Part shown: in pieces, positions 1 to 6,263 of the stretch | Position numbering within the stretch: the first letter of the stretch is position 1 | Layout: the number at the start of each line of letters is the position of its first letter | Assembly: GCA_050331335.1 (NCBI GenBank) | Contig: JBHJGY010000080.1 | Location: forward strand, 1 to 16,669 | Direction of reading: 5' to 3' | Length of the DNA stretch: 16,669 nt | Origin: Thermohalobaculum sp050331335 | GTDB taxonomy: Bacteria > Pseudomonadota > Alphaproteobacteria > Rhodobacterales > Rhodobacteraceae | Program-made: the position numbers and the translations under genes | Notes under the pieces: model-generated | Seen by the model: only the letters and a program-made list of their open reading frames with translations | What the model was told of the DNA's origin: nothing | Database searches by the model: none

Positions 1-30
1 CGGGGGGGGCGCCCGCCCGGCGGTCACGCC

Positions 31-44
31 TGTTGCAGTGCAGC
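31..44 (+). promoter_or_regulatory. TGC-rich motif, possible PhaR-type site
   Basis: TGTTGCAGTGCAGC contains the palindromic core TGCA-G-TGCA. It matches 13 of 14 bases of a segment inside the phasin promoter region at 1728-1741. PhaR regulators of PHA synthesis in Paracoccus and Rhodobacter are known to bind TGC-rich sites, so this may be a second site serving a gene left of the window or the downstream leader. A TTGACT element at 82-87 could be a -35 box, but I see no convincing -10 box at the right distance. The first 217 bases hold no protein-coding gene that I can support. Confidence 0.25.
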
Positions 45-120
45 GGTGGAGGTGCGTGAATCTTTTGCGACTCCCGTGCTTTTGACTTGTCGGCGCTGCG
101 CTCAGATGCCACGATATTTA

Positions 121-217
121 GGGGTCAAGGACCGGCAAGCCTACGACCCCTGGAAACCCTAGGTGGACCTTGGGTCTCTGCCACCCAGGGCCACCACGAA
201 AAGTGGGGCCTGAGGCC
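121..217 (+). promoter_or_regulatory. Structured leader upstream of ybjN-like gene
   Basis: Three consecutive stem-loops can be drawn before the ATG at 218. Stem 1 pairs GGGGTC (121-126) with GACCCC (145-150), and A120 can also pair with T151. Stem 2 pairs CCCTAGGTGG (157-166) with CCACCCAGGG (181-190), with a single A-C mismatch. Stem 3 is 189-192/194-197 paired with 203-210, closed by a GAAAA loop, with one bulged A at 193. The last bases before the start codon form GGCC-TGA-GGCC (207-217), which overlaps the only weak ribosome binding sequence. Stems 2 and 3 share bases 189-190, so their ends compete. I do not recognise a known riboswitch, 6S or SRP RNA. It could be a cis-acting leader or the body of a small RNA. 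Confidence 0.4.
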
Positions 218-721
218 ATGACCGCCATCGAGCACGACCACGCCTATGCCGACATTCACCCGATCGACATGGTCGAAACCCTTGCGGAGCAGTCCGACTG
301 GGATTTCGATCGTCTGGGCGACAACCAGATCGCTATGGCGATCGAGGGCCAGTGGCGCACCTACTCGTTGACCCTCGCCTGGTCCAACGCCGACGACATG
401 CTGCGCCTCGTCTGCACCTTCGAGATGAAGCCGGATGCCGAACGGTTGCCGGAGTTCCATGCGCTGCTCAACCGGATCAACGACCGGATCTGGGGTGGCG
501 CATTTTCCCATTGGCGCGAGCAGGACCTCGTGGCCTTCCGCTACGGCTTGACCCTGGCGGGCGATGCCGAGGCGACGCCTGAGCAGATCGAAGCGATGAT
601 CCACAACGCGCTCGGGCTCTCGGAGCGGTTCTATCCGTCCTTCCAGCTGGTTTGCTGGGGCGGGGAGACCGCCGAGGCCGCCTGCGCCATGGGGATCGAA
701 GCGGCTTACGGCACGGCCTGA
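218..721 (+). CDS. YbjN domain-containing protein
   Basis: A 167-residue acidic soluble protein with no signal peptide or membrane segment. Its composition and the pattern of short hydrophobic strands plus helices fit the YbjN (PF10722) fold, which resembles type III secretion chaperones. The molecular role of YbjN is not established; E. coli ybjN affects motility and stress phenotypes. Aromatic-rich strands near residues 37-47 and 72-78 and the conserved-looking RIND/WGGAFS region (about residues 86-97) are typical of alphaproteobacterial members. I chose the ATG at 218 (MTAIEHDHA) over the TTG at 170, because the 16 extra residues would lie across the hairpin leader and look non-coding. The only upstream Shine-Dalgarno-like sequence, TGAGG at 211-215, sits within a palindrome very close to the ATG. 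proC follows after about 100 bases in the same orientation, an order I recall from Rhodobacterales. Confidence 0.8.
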   Translation: MTAIEHDHAYADIHPIDMVETLAEQSDWDFDRLGDNQIAMAIEGQWRTYSLTLAWSNADDMLRLVCTFEMKPDAERLPEFHALLNRINDRIWGGAFSHWREQDLVAFRYGLTLAGDAEATPEQIEAMIHNALGLSERFYPSFQLVCWGGETAEAACAMGIEAAYGTA

Positions 722-787
722 TCGGCGCCGAAAGAAATGGCGGGCCGCCGGGCGCGGGTCTTCCGCCCCGGTCCGGGCCTCTGCTAG

Positions 788-814
788 CCTCGCCGACGGG
801 TCATGTCGGCGGGG
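788..814 (+). promoter_or_regulatory. Hairpin over the proC ribosome binding site
   Basis: CGCCGAC (791-797) is perfectly complementary to GTCGGCG (805-811), with a 7-nt loop. The stem extends with T790-G812 wobble, C789-G813 and C788-G814, which are the first Gs of the proC Shine-Dalgarno GGGGAGG (811-817). In mRNA it could sequester ribosome binding. This is visible base pairing; the regulatory role is inferred. Confidence 0.35.
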
Positions 815-822
815 AGGATGCG

Positions 823-1653
823 ATGGCTGCGGATGGTGAGACGGCAGGGCTTGGCGATCTGGGCCGGGTACTCCTGCTTGGCTGCGGCAAGATGGGCGGC
901 GCAATGCTCTCGGGTTGGGTGGCGGCAGGGCTGGCGCCGGCTGCCGTCACCGTGCTCGATCCCGCGCCGTCCGAAGCGGTGCAAAGCTTGGCCGGCGCAG
1001 GCCTCGCGCTCAACCCTGCAGACCTGGCGGCACCGGACATCGCCGTGCTGGCGGTCAAGCCCCAGATGATGGCCGCTGCGGCCCCGCGGCTCGCGCCCTT
1101 CGGCGGGGGCGGCACACTCTTCCTCTCGATCGCGGCGGGCACCCCCATCGCGGCATTCGAGACCATGTTCGGCGCTGCGAGCCCCATTGTCCGCGCCATG
1201 CCCAACACGCCGTCGGCCATCGGCAAAGGTATTGCCGCCTATATCGGCAATCACGCGGCGACGGAGGCCCATCTCACCGCGGCGGCCCGACTGCTCGCGG
1301 CAATTGGCGGTGCGGTAAGACTGGAGAGCGAGGCGCAGATGGATGCGGTCACCGGGCTGTCGGGATCCGGGCCAGCCTATGTTTTCCACCTGATCGAAGC
1401 GATGGCTGCGGCCGGAGAGGCAGAAGGACTGGCACCGGAACTCGCGATGCGTCTGGCGCGGGACACCGTGGTCGGGGCGGGGGCACTGGCTGAAGCCGCC
1501 GCGGAGCCTGCCGCGACGCTGCGGCAAAACGTCACCAGTCCGGGTGGAACGACCGCGGCGGGGCTCGCGGTGTTGATGCCCGAGCTCGGCGACCTCATGC
1601 GCCGCACCGTGGCCGCCGCCGCTGCCCGTGGTCGGGAGCTTTCGCGAGGCTGA
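823..1653 (+). CDS. proC: Pyrroline-5-carboxylate reductase
   Basis: Catalyses the last step of proline synthesis, NAD(P)H-dependent reduction of 1-pyrroline-5-carboxylate to L-proline, in the cytoplasm. The 276-residue length is normal for the family. Visible motifs are the N-terminal Rossmann glycine loop LLGCGKMG (residues 18-25), the conserved AVKPQ strand (77-81), the MPNTP segment (126-130), and the C-terminal helical dimerisation domain with the family signature GLSGSGPAY (178-186) and VTSPGGTT (237-244). The start at 823 is supported by GGGGAGG at 811-817. An in-frame extension back to 652 would overlap the preceding gene, so I rejected it. The short N-terminal extension MAADGETAGLGDLG before the Rossmann strand is slightly longer than usual. 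The leader contains a hairpin overlapping the ribosome binding site. Reasonably certain identification. Confidence 0.95.
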   Translation: MAADGETAGLGDLGRVLLLGCGKMGGAMLSGWVAAGLAPAAVTVLDPAPSEAVQSLAGAGLALNPADLAAPDIAVLAVKPQMMAAAAPRLAPFGGGGTLFLSIAAGTPIAAFETMFGAASPIVRAMPNTPSAIGKGIAAYIGNHAATEAHLTAAARLLAAIGGAVRLESEAQMDAVTGLSGSGPAYVFHLIEAMAAAGEAEGLAPELAMRLARDTVVGAGALAEAAAEPAATLRQNVTSPGGTTAAGLAVLMPELGDLMRRTVAAAAARGRELSRG

Positions 1654-1695
1654 GCGAGATTGAGCGCATCTGCGGTCCATTCTCTTCACCAGATT

Positions 1696-1712
1696 TTTGT
1701 GCGCCGCACAAA
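1696..1712. promoter_or_regulatory. 17-bp palindromic operator upstream of phasin
   Basis: TTTGTGCG-C-CGCACAAA is a perfect 8+1+8 palindrome containing TGC-N3-GCA. It lies 6 bp upstream of a consensus -35 TTGACA (1719-1724) and about 80 bp from the phasin start. Spacing and TGC content fit a PhaR-type repressor site, the known regulator of phasin genes in PHA producers. The regulator itself is not in this window, so the assignment is inferred. Confidence 0.55.
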
Positions 1713-1718
1713 TTCCGC

Positions 1719-1747
1719 TTGACACTGTGTTGCAGCGCAGCCAAATG
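1719..1747 (+). promoter_or_regulatory. Phasin promoter candidate
   Basis: A perfect -35 TTGACA sits at 1719-1724. The expected -10 position is poor, with CCAAAT (1741-1746) at 16-bp or CAAATG (1742-1747) at 17-bp spacing. A TGTTGCAGCGCAGC motif (1728-1741) fills the spacer and resembles the motif at 31-44. The weak -10 with flanking palindromes suggests a regulated promoter. Confidence 0.4.
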
Positions 1748-1793
1748 ACAGGCGTGCCCCAACGCCGCAGCAACAAACCGACGGAGCGCCGAA

Positions 1794-2261
1794 ATGACCA
1801 ATTCCACTTTCCCCTTCGCCTTCGACCCTGAGAAGATGAAGGACATGTTCAAGATGCCCGAGTTCGACAAAATGTTCGAAACCGCCAAAATGCCCGGTAT
1901 GGACATGCAGGCGATGATCGATGCGCATCAGAAAAATGTCGCCGCCCTGGTCGAGGCCAACAAGATCGTGATGGCCGGCTATCAGGAACTCTACAAGCGC
2001 CAGGTCGCGCTGGTCGAAGAGAGCCTGGCCAAGGCGAAAGACCAGATGATGGACATGCAGGCCCAGCCGATGTCGACCGAGCACACGCAGAAGCAGATGG
2101 ACTCGATGAAGGAAGCCCTCGAGCGCATCGCCAACGACATCCGCGAGCTCGCTGACATGGCTCAGAAGGCCAATGTCGATGCCTTCAACATCATCAAAGC
2201 CCGCTTCGACGAGGCGATGTCGGAGTTCAAGGCCAAGGCCGATCAGACCCTCGCCGGCTGA
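1794..2261 (+). CDS. Phasin (PHA granule-associated protein)
   Basis: A 155-residue, highly charged, mostly helical protein of the phasin family (PF09361/TIGR01841 type). Phasins coat intracellular polyhydroxyalkanoate granules and control their size and number. The N terminus (MTNSTFPFAFDPEKMKDMFK) and the central stretch AALVEANKIVMAGYQELYKRQ (residues 50-70), which contains the VEANK..GYQ pattern, are characteristic. The rest is long amphipathic helix. It is unusually methionine-rich, with 18 Met in 155 residues, many in the first 45, which may make a flexible granule-binding face. The start has ACGGAG at 1781-1786, 7 bases upstream. Its own promoter and a 17-bp palindrome sit in the 140-bp gap after proC, so it is probably regulated separately from proC. 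A hairpin follows the stop codon. Confidence in the family is high; no PHA synthase gene is in view. Confidence 0.92.
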   Translation: MTNSTFPFAFDPEKMKDMFKMPEFDKMFETAKMPGMDMQAMIDAHQKNVAALVEANKIVMAGYQELYKRQVALVEESLAKAKDQMMDMQAQPMSTEHTQKQMDSMKEALERIANDIRELADMAQKANVDAFNIIKARFDEAMSEFKAKADQTLAG

Positions 2262-2298
2262 TCGCCTCAGCGCGCGCTCCTTAAGCGCCGAGCGGTCG

Positions 2299-2323
2299 GG
2301 GCCGTCCAACGCCTGGGCGGCCC
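2299..2323 (+). terminator. GC-rich hairpin after phasin gene
   Basis: GGGCCGTCC (2299-2307) pairs with GGGCGGCCC (2315-2323), one pair being G-U, around a 7-nt loop. It lies 37 bases past the phasin stop. There is no T-run after it, so intrinsic termination is uncertain. It may instead stabilise the phasin mRNA 3' end or cause partial termination before the next gene. Confidence 0.4.
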
Positions 2324-2358
2324 GTCGCATGTCTGGGTCGGATCCGTTGGGGTCGGCC

Positions 2359-2364
2359 GGGAGG
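2359..2364 (+). promoter_or_regulatory. Ribosome binding site choosing the 2370 start
   Basis: GGGAGG is 2 nt from an ATG at 2367 and 5 nt from the ATG at 2370. The second gives workable spacing, so the protein probably begins MSETIDF. Confidence 0.5.
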
Positions 2365-2369
2365 CGATG

Positions 2370-2711
2370 ATGAGCGAAACCATCGATTTCGACGACTTCT
2401 TGAAGGTCGACATCCGTTGCGGGCGGGTGGTCGACGTACAACCCTTTCCAGAAGCCCGGAAACCGGCCTTCAAGCTCTGGATCGATTTCGGCGCCGAGAT
2501 CGGAATCAAGAAGAGTTCGGCCCAGATCACTCAGCATTACACGCCAGAAACCTTGCTGGGCCGGCATGTAATGGCCGTGGTCAACTTTCCACCCCGCCAG
2601 ATCGGCCCGTTCCGATCGGAAGTGCTGACCCTCGGCTTCTCAGATCCCGACGGCGCAATCGTACTCGCGGATCCTGGGCCCGGCATCGCGCCGGGCAGCC
2701 GCCTGCACTGA
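2370..2711 (+). CDS. tRNA-binding protein, CsaA-like
   Basis: A 113-residue single-domain OB-fold protein of the CsaA/tRNA_bind (PF01588) family, related to the C-terminal domains of bacterial MetRS and PheRS beta. CsaA binds tRNA and was described in Bacillus as having export-related chaperone activity. Its physiological role in alphaproteobacteria is unclear. Key family segments are VDIRCGRVV (residues 13-21), PAFKLWIDFG (32-41), the KKSSAQIT strand (47-54), VNFPPRQIG (71-79) and the SEVLTLGF strand (83-90). Length matches stand-alone family members. It sits in the same direction as proC and phasin, and I recall this protein close to proC in Rhodobacterales. The C terminus PGSRLH is usual for the family. 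Confidence 0.9.
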   Translation: MSETIDFDDFLKVDIRCGRVVDVQPFPEARKPAFKLWIDFGAEIGIKKSSAQITQHYTPETLLGRHVMAVVNFPPRQIGPFRSEVLTLGFSDPDGAIVLADPGPGIAPGSRLH

Positions 2712-2819
2712 CGCGGCCCACGCTCCACCTAATCGGGGTCGTGCCGCAGCGCGTCGAAACGTGACTTAGCGCGGCTATTTGGCCATAGTGCAGCCATTCA
2801 GGCGAGAGGAGAGGCCGCC

Positions 2820-4139
2820 ATGTCCGACGAGACCGCCGATCCCAAGTTTTGGGACCTCCAACAATACAAAACAGATACCGTTGAAACGGTTGCGGATAGC
2901 CTGCCGAAACGCAAATTGCGAATGCATTTTGACGGCAATGCCTCGGTGCTCTTTTGGGTCGCACTCAAGTCGGTGATTTTCACAATTTTGACTGCTGGGA
3001 TCTATCGGTTCTGGATGGTGACCCGGCTCCGCCGCTTCTACTGGGGTGCAATTCGGATCGATGGCGACCCGTTGGAATACACCGGACGCGGGATCGAAAA
3101 GCTTTTGGGTTTCCTGCTCGCCCTCGTGGTGCTCGCCATCTATCTCGGGGCGGTCAATCTGGGGCTGACTTTCGCCGGGCTGTCGCTCGCCTCCGACGAT
3201 CCGTTCATCCTAAACGCGACGCTCAATCTCACCATCCTGGCCGCCCTGCCCTTCATCTATTACGCAATCTATCGCGGCCAACGCTATATCCTCGCGCGCA
3301 CGCGCTGGCGCGGCATTCGCTTCGCGCTCGCACCGGGGGCGTGGGGTTATGTCGGCAGGGCGATCTTGCTGACCCTGCTGACCGTGGTGACGCTGGGCCT
3401 TGCCTATCCCTATCAGCAGTTCAAGCTTGCCAAATACATCACCGACCGGGCCTATTTCGGCGATCAGAAGTTTGAGCAGCACGGCAGCTGGACCGAACTC
3501 TTCACCCAATGGGTCTGGATCTACATTATCGGCGGGCTCGGCGGCGTCGTGATCTGGGGGATCGTCGAGAATGCAGGCTCCGGCGGCGCGGGTTTCGTGG
3601 CGGGCCTTCTCTTGTCGGTCCTCTTCATGGCGTTCCTTATCGTCGTCTATCGCTACCAGATCGCTGCTTTTAAGATCCTGTGGAGCAACAAGGCGTTGGG
3701 CAAAGCGCGCTTTGAAAACGATCTGGTGCCGGGCCGGGTTCTCGGCATCATGGTGGGCGGCAGCGTCGCCGTGGGCCTGGTGGTTGCGGTGCTCGGCACG
3801 CTGATCTTTCTGGCGATTTTCGGGATCATCGGCGCAGTGATGGACCCTGAGGCAGCGGCCGCGTTCCAGTCGTCCGATGGCCAACTTACGCCGGAGATGT
3901 TCGCCCAGGCTTGGCCCGTCTTTCTCCTGGTGCTCATCGGCTATCTGCTGGTGCTGGGCTTGGCCTTCGCCTTCAGTCAAATCTTCGTCACGCTGCGGGT
4001 GCTGCGGACCCAGGTGGAAGGCATGATCGTGATCGATCCCGACGCGCTTGCGGCAGCGCAACAACGGGCCCACGACGCGTCAGCCGAAGCCGGCGGGTTC
4101 GCGGATGCGCTCGGCGTCGATATCGGGGCCGGGGTCTGA
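2820..4139 (+). CDS. YjgN/DUF898 family polytopic membrane protein
   Basis: A 439-residue integral membrane protein of the YjgN (DUF898, PF05987) family, whose function is unknown. About 40 polar residues precede the first membrane segment. Hydrophobic segments lie near residues 44-64, 96-120, 137-152, 180-197, 230-248, 256-276, 307-337 and 365-390. Between them, conserved-looking loops repeat a pattern: FYWGAIRIDGDPLEYTG (73-89), TRWRGIRF (161-168) and the SNKALGKARFE loop (289-299), consistent with internally duplicated halves. The C terminus, FADALGVDIGAGV, is of a type I recall from Rhodobacterales homologues. The start has a strong AGAGGAGAGG (2805-2814). The next gene, an M48 peptidase, begins 6 nt after the stop, so the two are almost certainly co-transcribed and probably act on the same membrane process. 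Confidence 0.85.
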   Translation: MSDETADPKFWDLQQYKTDTVETVADSLPKRKLRMHFDGNASVLFWVALKSVIFTILTAGIYRFWMVTRLRRFYWGAIRIDGDPLEYTGRGIEKLLGFLLALVVLAIYLGAVNLGLTFAGLSLASDDPFILNATLNLTILAALPFIYYAIYRGQRYILARTRWRGIRFALAPGAWGYVGRAILLTLLTVVTLGLAYPYQQFKLAKYITDRAYFGDQKFEQHGSWTELFTQWVWIYIIGGLGGVVIWGIVENAGSGGAGFVAGLLLSVLFMAFLIVVYRYQIAAFKILWSNKALGKARFENDLVPGRVLGIMVGGSVAVGLVVAVLGTLIFLAIFGIIGAVMDPEAAAAFQSSDGQLTPEMFAQAWPVFLLVLIGYLLVLGLAFAFSQIFVTLRVLRTQVEGMIVIDPDALAAAQQRAHDASAEAGGFADALGVDIGAGV

Positions 4140-4145
4140 CGCGGG

Positions 4146-5285
4146 ATGACCGCGCTCAAGCAATATGCCCGCCTCGAAGCGGCGGCTCGCTATTTCGACG
4201 GGCAGTCGGGTCGCCCGTTGGATGTCCTCGTGAGCTTCGGCGAACGAAGCCTGGTGATCATCGGGTTCGACGACGCGGCCAAGGGGCACTGGCCGCTCGC
4301 CACCCTCAAAGCCGTGAGCGATCGAGGCGACCCCACGATCCAACTCGTTCCCGACCTCCAGAGTGATGAGCGGCTGGTGATCCAGGATGCCGAGATGATC
4401 CGGGCGATCGAACGCGTCTGTCCGGGGCTCCGCAAGAAGCCGGCCGACAAGAAGGGGATCCGCCGGGCGGTCTTCTGGTCCGGCGCGGCGATCGGGGCGG
4501 TGCTCCTGCTCGTCTTCGTTATCTTGCCGGCGCTCGCGGGGCGCCTCGCGCCCTTTATCCCGCCGGAGAAAGAGCGCGCGCTCGGCGATGCGCTTGTGCT
4601 GCAAATACGAGACCTGCTGTCCTTAGGCGGATCGGAGATCGGCTTCTGCAACGCGCCGGACGGCCAAGCCGCGCTCTCGGAGATGACCGCGCGGCTCAAC
4701 GGGGCGGCGGATTTGCCGGCCGAGCTTGGTGTCGCGGTGATGGATCATTCGATGATCAACGCGCTGGCCGCACCTGGCGGTCGGGTGGTCCTCTTCCGGG
4801 GGCTGATCGAGGATGCCGAGAGCCCCGAAGAGGTAGCCGGCATTCTGGCCCATGAGATGGGCCATGTGCTCCATCGCGACCCCACCGTGGGCGTTCTGAG
4901 ATCGGCCGGCACCGCAGGCATTCTCGGCATGATGGTGGGCGACGTCTTTGGCGCGACGATTATCGTTGCCGGCAGCGAGGTCTTGCTCAATGCGCGCTAT
5001 CAGCGCGATGTGGAAGCTCGGGCCGACCGCGCCGCGGTCGAGATCCTCGAGCGCGCCGGTCTGCCATCGACGCCGTTTGCCGCCTTCTTCAGACGGCTGG
5101 CGGACCGTTTCGGGGGCAGCCAGGGGTTGCTCGACTATCTCTCCTCGCATCCCGCGCTCGGCGAAAGAGCAGAGGCAGCGGCGGCGGCGGACCAGATCGG
5201 CACCGCCGCCTTCGAGCCGGTGCTCGACGATGCGCAGTGGCTTGCCTTGCGGGAAATCTGTGCAGAGACCTCGGAGCGCCCCTGA
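4146..5285 (+). CDS. M48 family membrane-anchored metallopeptidase
   Basis: A zinc peptidase of the M48 (HtpX/Ste24/BepA-like) family, 379 residues. Residues 1-105 form a soluble N-terminal domain containing SGRPLDVLVSFGERSLVI, similar to the domain found before the transmembrane helix in alphaproteobacterial M48 proteins. Residues 108-131 form one clear membrane helix. The catalytic domain follows, with zinc-binding HEMGH (236-240), the GRVVLFRGL strand (212-220), and the downstream E290 in the DVEARADRAAV segment as likely third ligand. The C-terminal SSHPALGER motif (333-341) is typical of M48. A second hydrophobic stretch (about 255-283) lies between the two zinc-binding segments, as in HtpX-like enzymes. 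By analogy it degrades misfolded membrane or periplasmic proteins. Spacing of 6 nt from the DUF898 gene argues for one operon. The start lacks a strong own ribosome site and may depend on coupling. Confidence 0.88.
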   Translation: MTALKQYARLEAAARYFDGQSGRPLDVLVSFGERSLVIIGFDDAAKGHWPLATLKAVSDRGDPTIQLVPDLQSDERLVIQDAEMIRAIERVCPGLRKKPADKKGIRRAVFWSGAAIGAVLLLVFVILPALAGRLAPFIPPEKERALGDALVLQIRDLLSLGGSEIGFCNAPDGQAALSEMTARLNGAADLPAELGVAVMDHSMINALAAPGGRVVLFRGLIEDAESPEEVAGILAHEMGHVLHRDPTVGVLRSAGTAGILGMMVGDVFGATIIVAGSEVLLNARYQRDVEARADRAAVEILERAGLPSTPFAAFFRRLADRFGGSQGLLDYLSSHPALGERAEAAAAADQIGTAAFEPVLDDAQWLALREICAETSERP

Positions 5286-5318
5286 GACCGCGCCGCGGCC
5301 AAGCTTCGCTGCCCGCGA

Positions 5319-6209
5319 TCAGGCCAGAGCGAAGCGCGTATCCGGCCCGATCGGTCCGAGCGCCTTGATCTCCCCCGCTTCCAACCGCCACAGCAACGTG
5401 GCCAGCAGATTTCGCCTGGCCGCCGCATGCAGATGGGCGGGCGTGTCGACATAGACCCGCGGGGTCAACTCGGCCGCGCTCGCCGGGCCAGCGGCAAGGG
5501 CGGCCAAGACGGAACGCGCCCGCGCTTCGCGATGCGCCGTCTGCCGGGCGAGCAAATCTGCCGGGTTGTCGACGGTCGCCCCATGCCCTGGGAGATAGCG
5601 CTGGTCCAGGCCTCTCCGCGCCGACAGTCGCGCCAGCGTCGCCATGAAGGCTGCCATGTCGCCCTCCGGCGGCGAGACAAGGGTTGTCGACCACCCCATG
5701 ACGGTATCTCCCGTGAAGAGCAGTCCCTCCGCTTCCAAAGCGAAGGACAGATGGTTGGACAAATGCCCAGGCGTATGCAGGGCGCGGATCTGCCGACCAT
5801 CGACAGTGACCAGTGCCCCGTCCTCAAGCCTCCGATCGGGGTGGAAAGCCGCATCCGCCCCCTCACCGCCGCCGAGGTCCCCAGCTTGGGCAAGCGCCCG
5901 CATCGTCGCCGACATCCCGGCCCCGTGGGGTCCGAAAGCGAGGACCGGCGCCCCTGTCGCCGCCGCCAGGGCCGGGGCGCCCCCACTGTGGTCGCGATGG
6001 CTGTGGGTGACCAGGATCGCCACCACCGGCCTGGCGGCGATTGCCCCGCGCAAGGCCTCCAAATGCCCGACATCCGCAGGCCCGGGATCGATCACCGCAA
6101 GCTCGCGCCGGCCCACAAGGTAGCTCTGGGTGCCGGTCGCCGTCATCGGCCCGGGATTGGCACAGGTGAGCCGCAGAACGCCCGGCGCCACCTCGACCGC
6201 CTCAGCCAT
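5319..6209 (-). CDS. MBL-fold metallo-hydrolase, LACTB2-like
   Basis: A cytoplasmic metallo-beta-lactamase fold hydrolase of 296 residues. The zinc motif THSHRDH is at residues 68-74 (H69, H71, D73, H74). Further ligands are H149 in TPGHLSNH, D168 in FTGDTVMGW and H209 in YLPGHG. The GWSTT...PPEGDM region (172-184) and a C-terminal winged-helix domain (about 220-296), with a VDTPAHLHAAARRNLLATL-type segment, place it in the LACTB2/RNase-like or glyoxalase-II-like branch with a BLACT_WH tail. Substrate cannot be read from the sequence; LACTB2 in animals is an endoribonuclease and bacterial relatives are mostly uncharacterised. AGGGGG (6215-6220 on the complementary strand) supports the start. 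It converges with the M48 gene, with only 33 bp between stops, and diverges from the kinase gene. Confidence 0.88.
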   Translation of the reverse strand: MAEAVEVAPGVLRLTCANPGPMTATGTQSYLVGRRELAVIDPGPADVGHLEALRGAIAARPVVAILVTHSHRDHSGGAPALAAATGAPVLAFGPHGAGMSATMRALAQAGDLGGGEGADAAFHPDRRLEDGALVTVDGRQIRALHTPGHLSNHLSFALEAEGLLFTGDTVMGWSTTLVSPPEGDMAAFMATLARLSARRGLDQRYLPGHGATVDNPADLLARQTAHREARARSVLAALAAGPASAAELTPRVYVDTPAHLHAAARRNLLATLLWRLEAGEIKALGPIGPDTRFALA

Positions 6210-6228
6210 CTCAGCCCCCTATGCCATC

Positions 6229-6257
6229 TTGTCGGCGCCACCGCTGCCGCCTAGCCT
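6229..6257 (+). promoter_or_regulatory. Possible kinase promoter giving a near-leaderless mRNA
   Basis: TTGTCG (6229-6234) and TAGCCT (6252-6257) are separated by 17 bp. Transcription from this pair would begin about at the ATG at 6264. Each box matches the consensus only partly, in a 54-bp divergent gap. Confidence 0.25.
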
Positions 6258-6263
6258 AAGGCC

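Noticed and set aside
121..210. Possible tRNA, 6S, SRP or known riboswitch in the ybjN leader
   Set aside because: No tRNA cloverleaf or T-loop sequence, no SRP GGAAG motif and no recognised riboswitch core; kept only as an unclassified structured leader.
784..1776. 330-residue minus-strand frame opposite proC
   Set aside because: Arg/Cys/His-rich shadow of proC with no motif.
1686..2567. 293-residue minus-strand frame opposite the phasin
   Set aside because: His/Leu/Gly-rich complement of the phasin codons; it crosses the phasin promoter and the CsaA-like gene.
5427..6254. 275-residue plus-strand frame opposite the MBL hydrolase
   Set aside because: Shadow frame; the minus-strand protein has all metal ligands.
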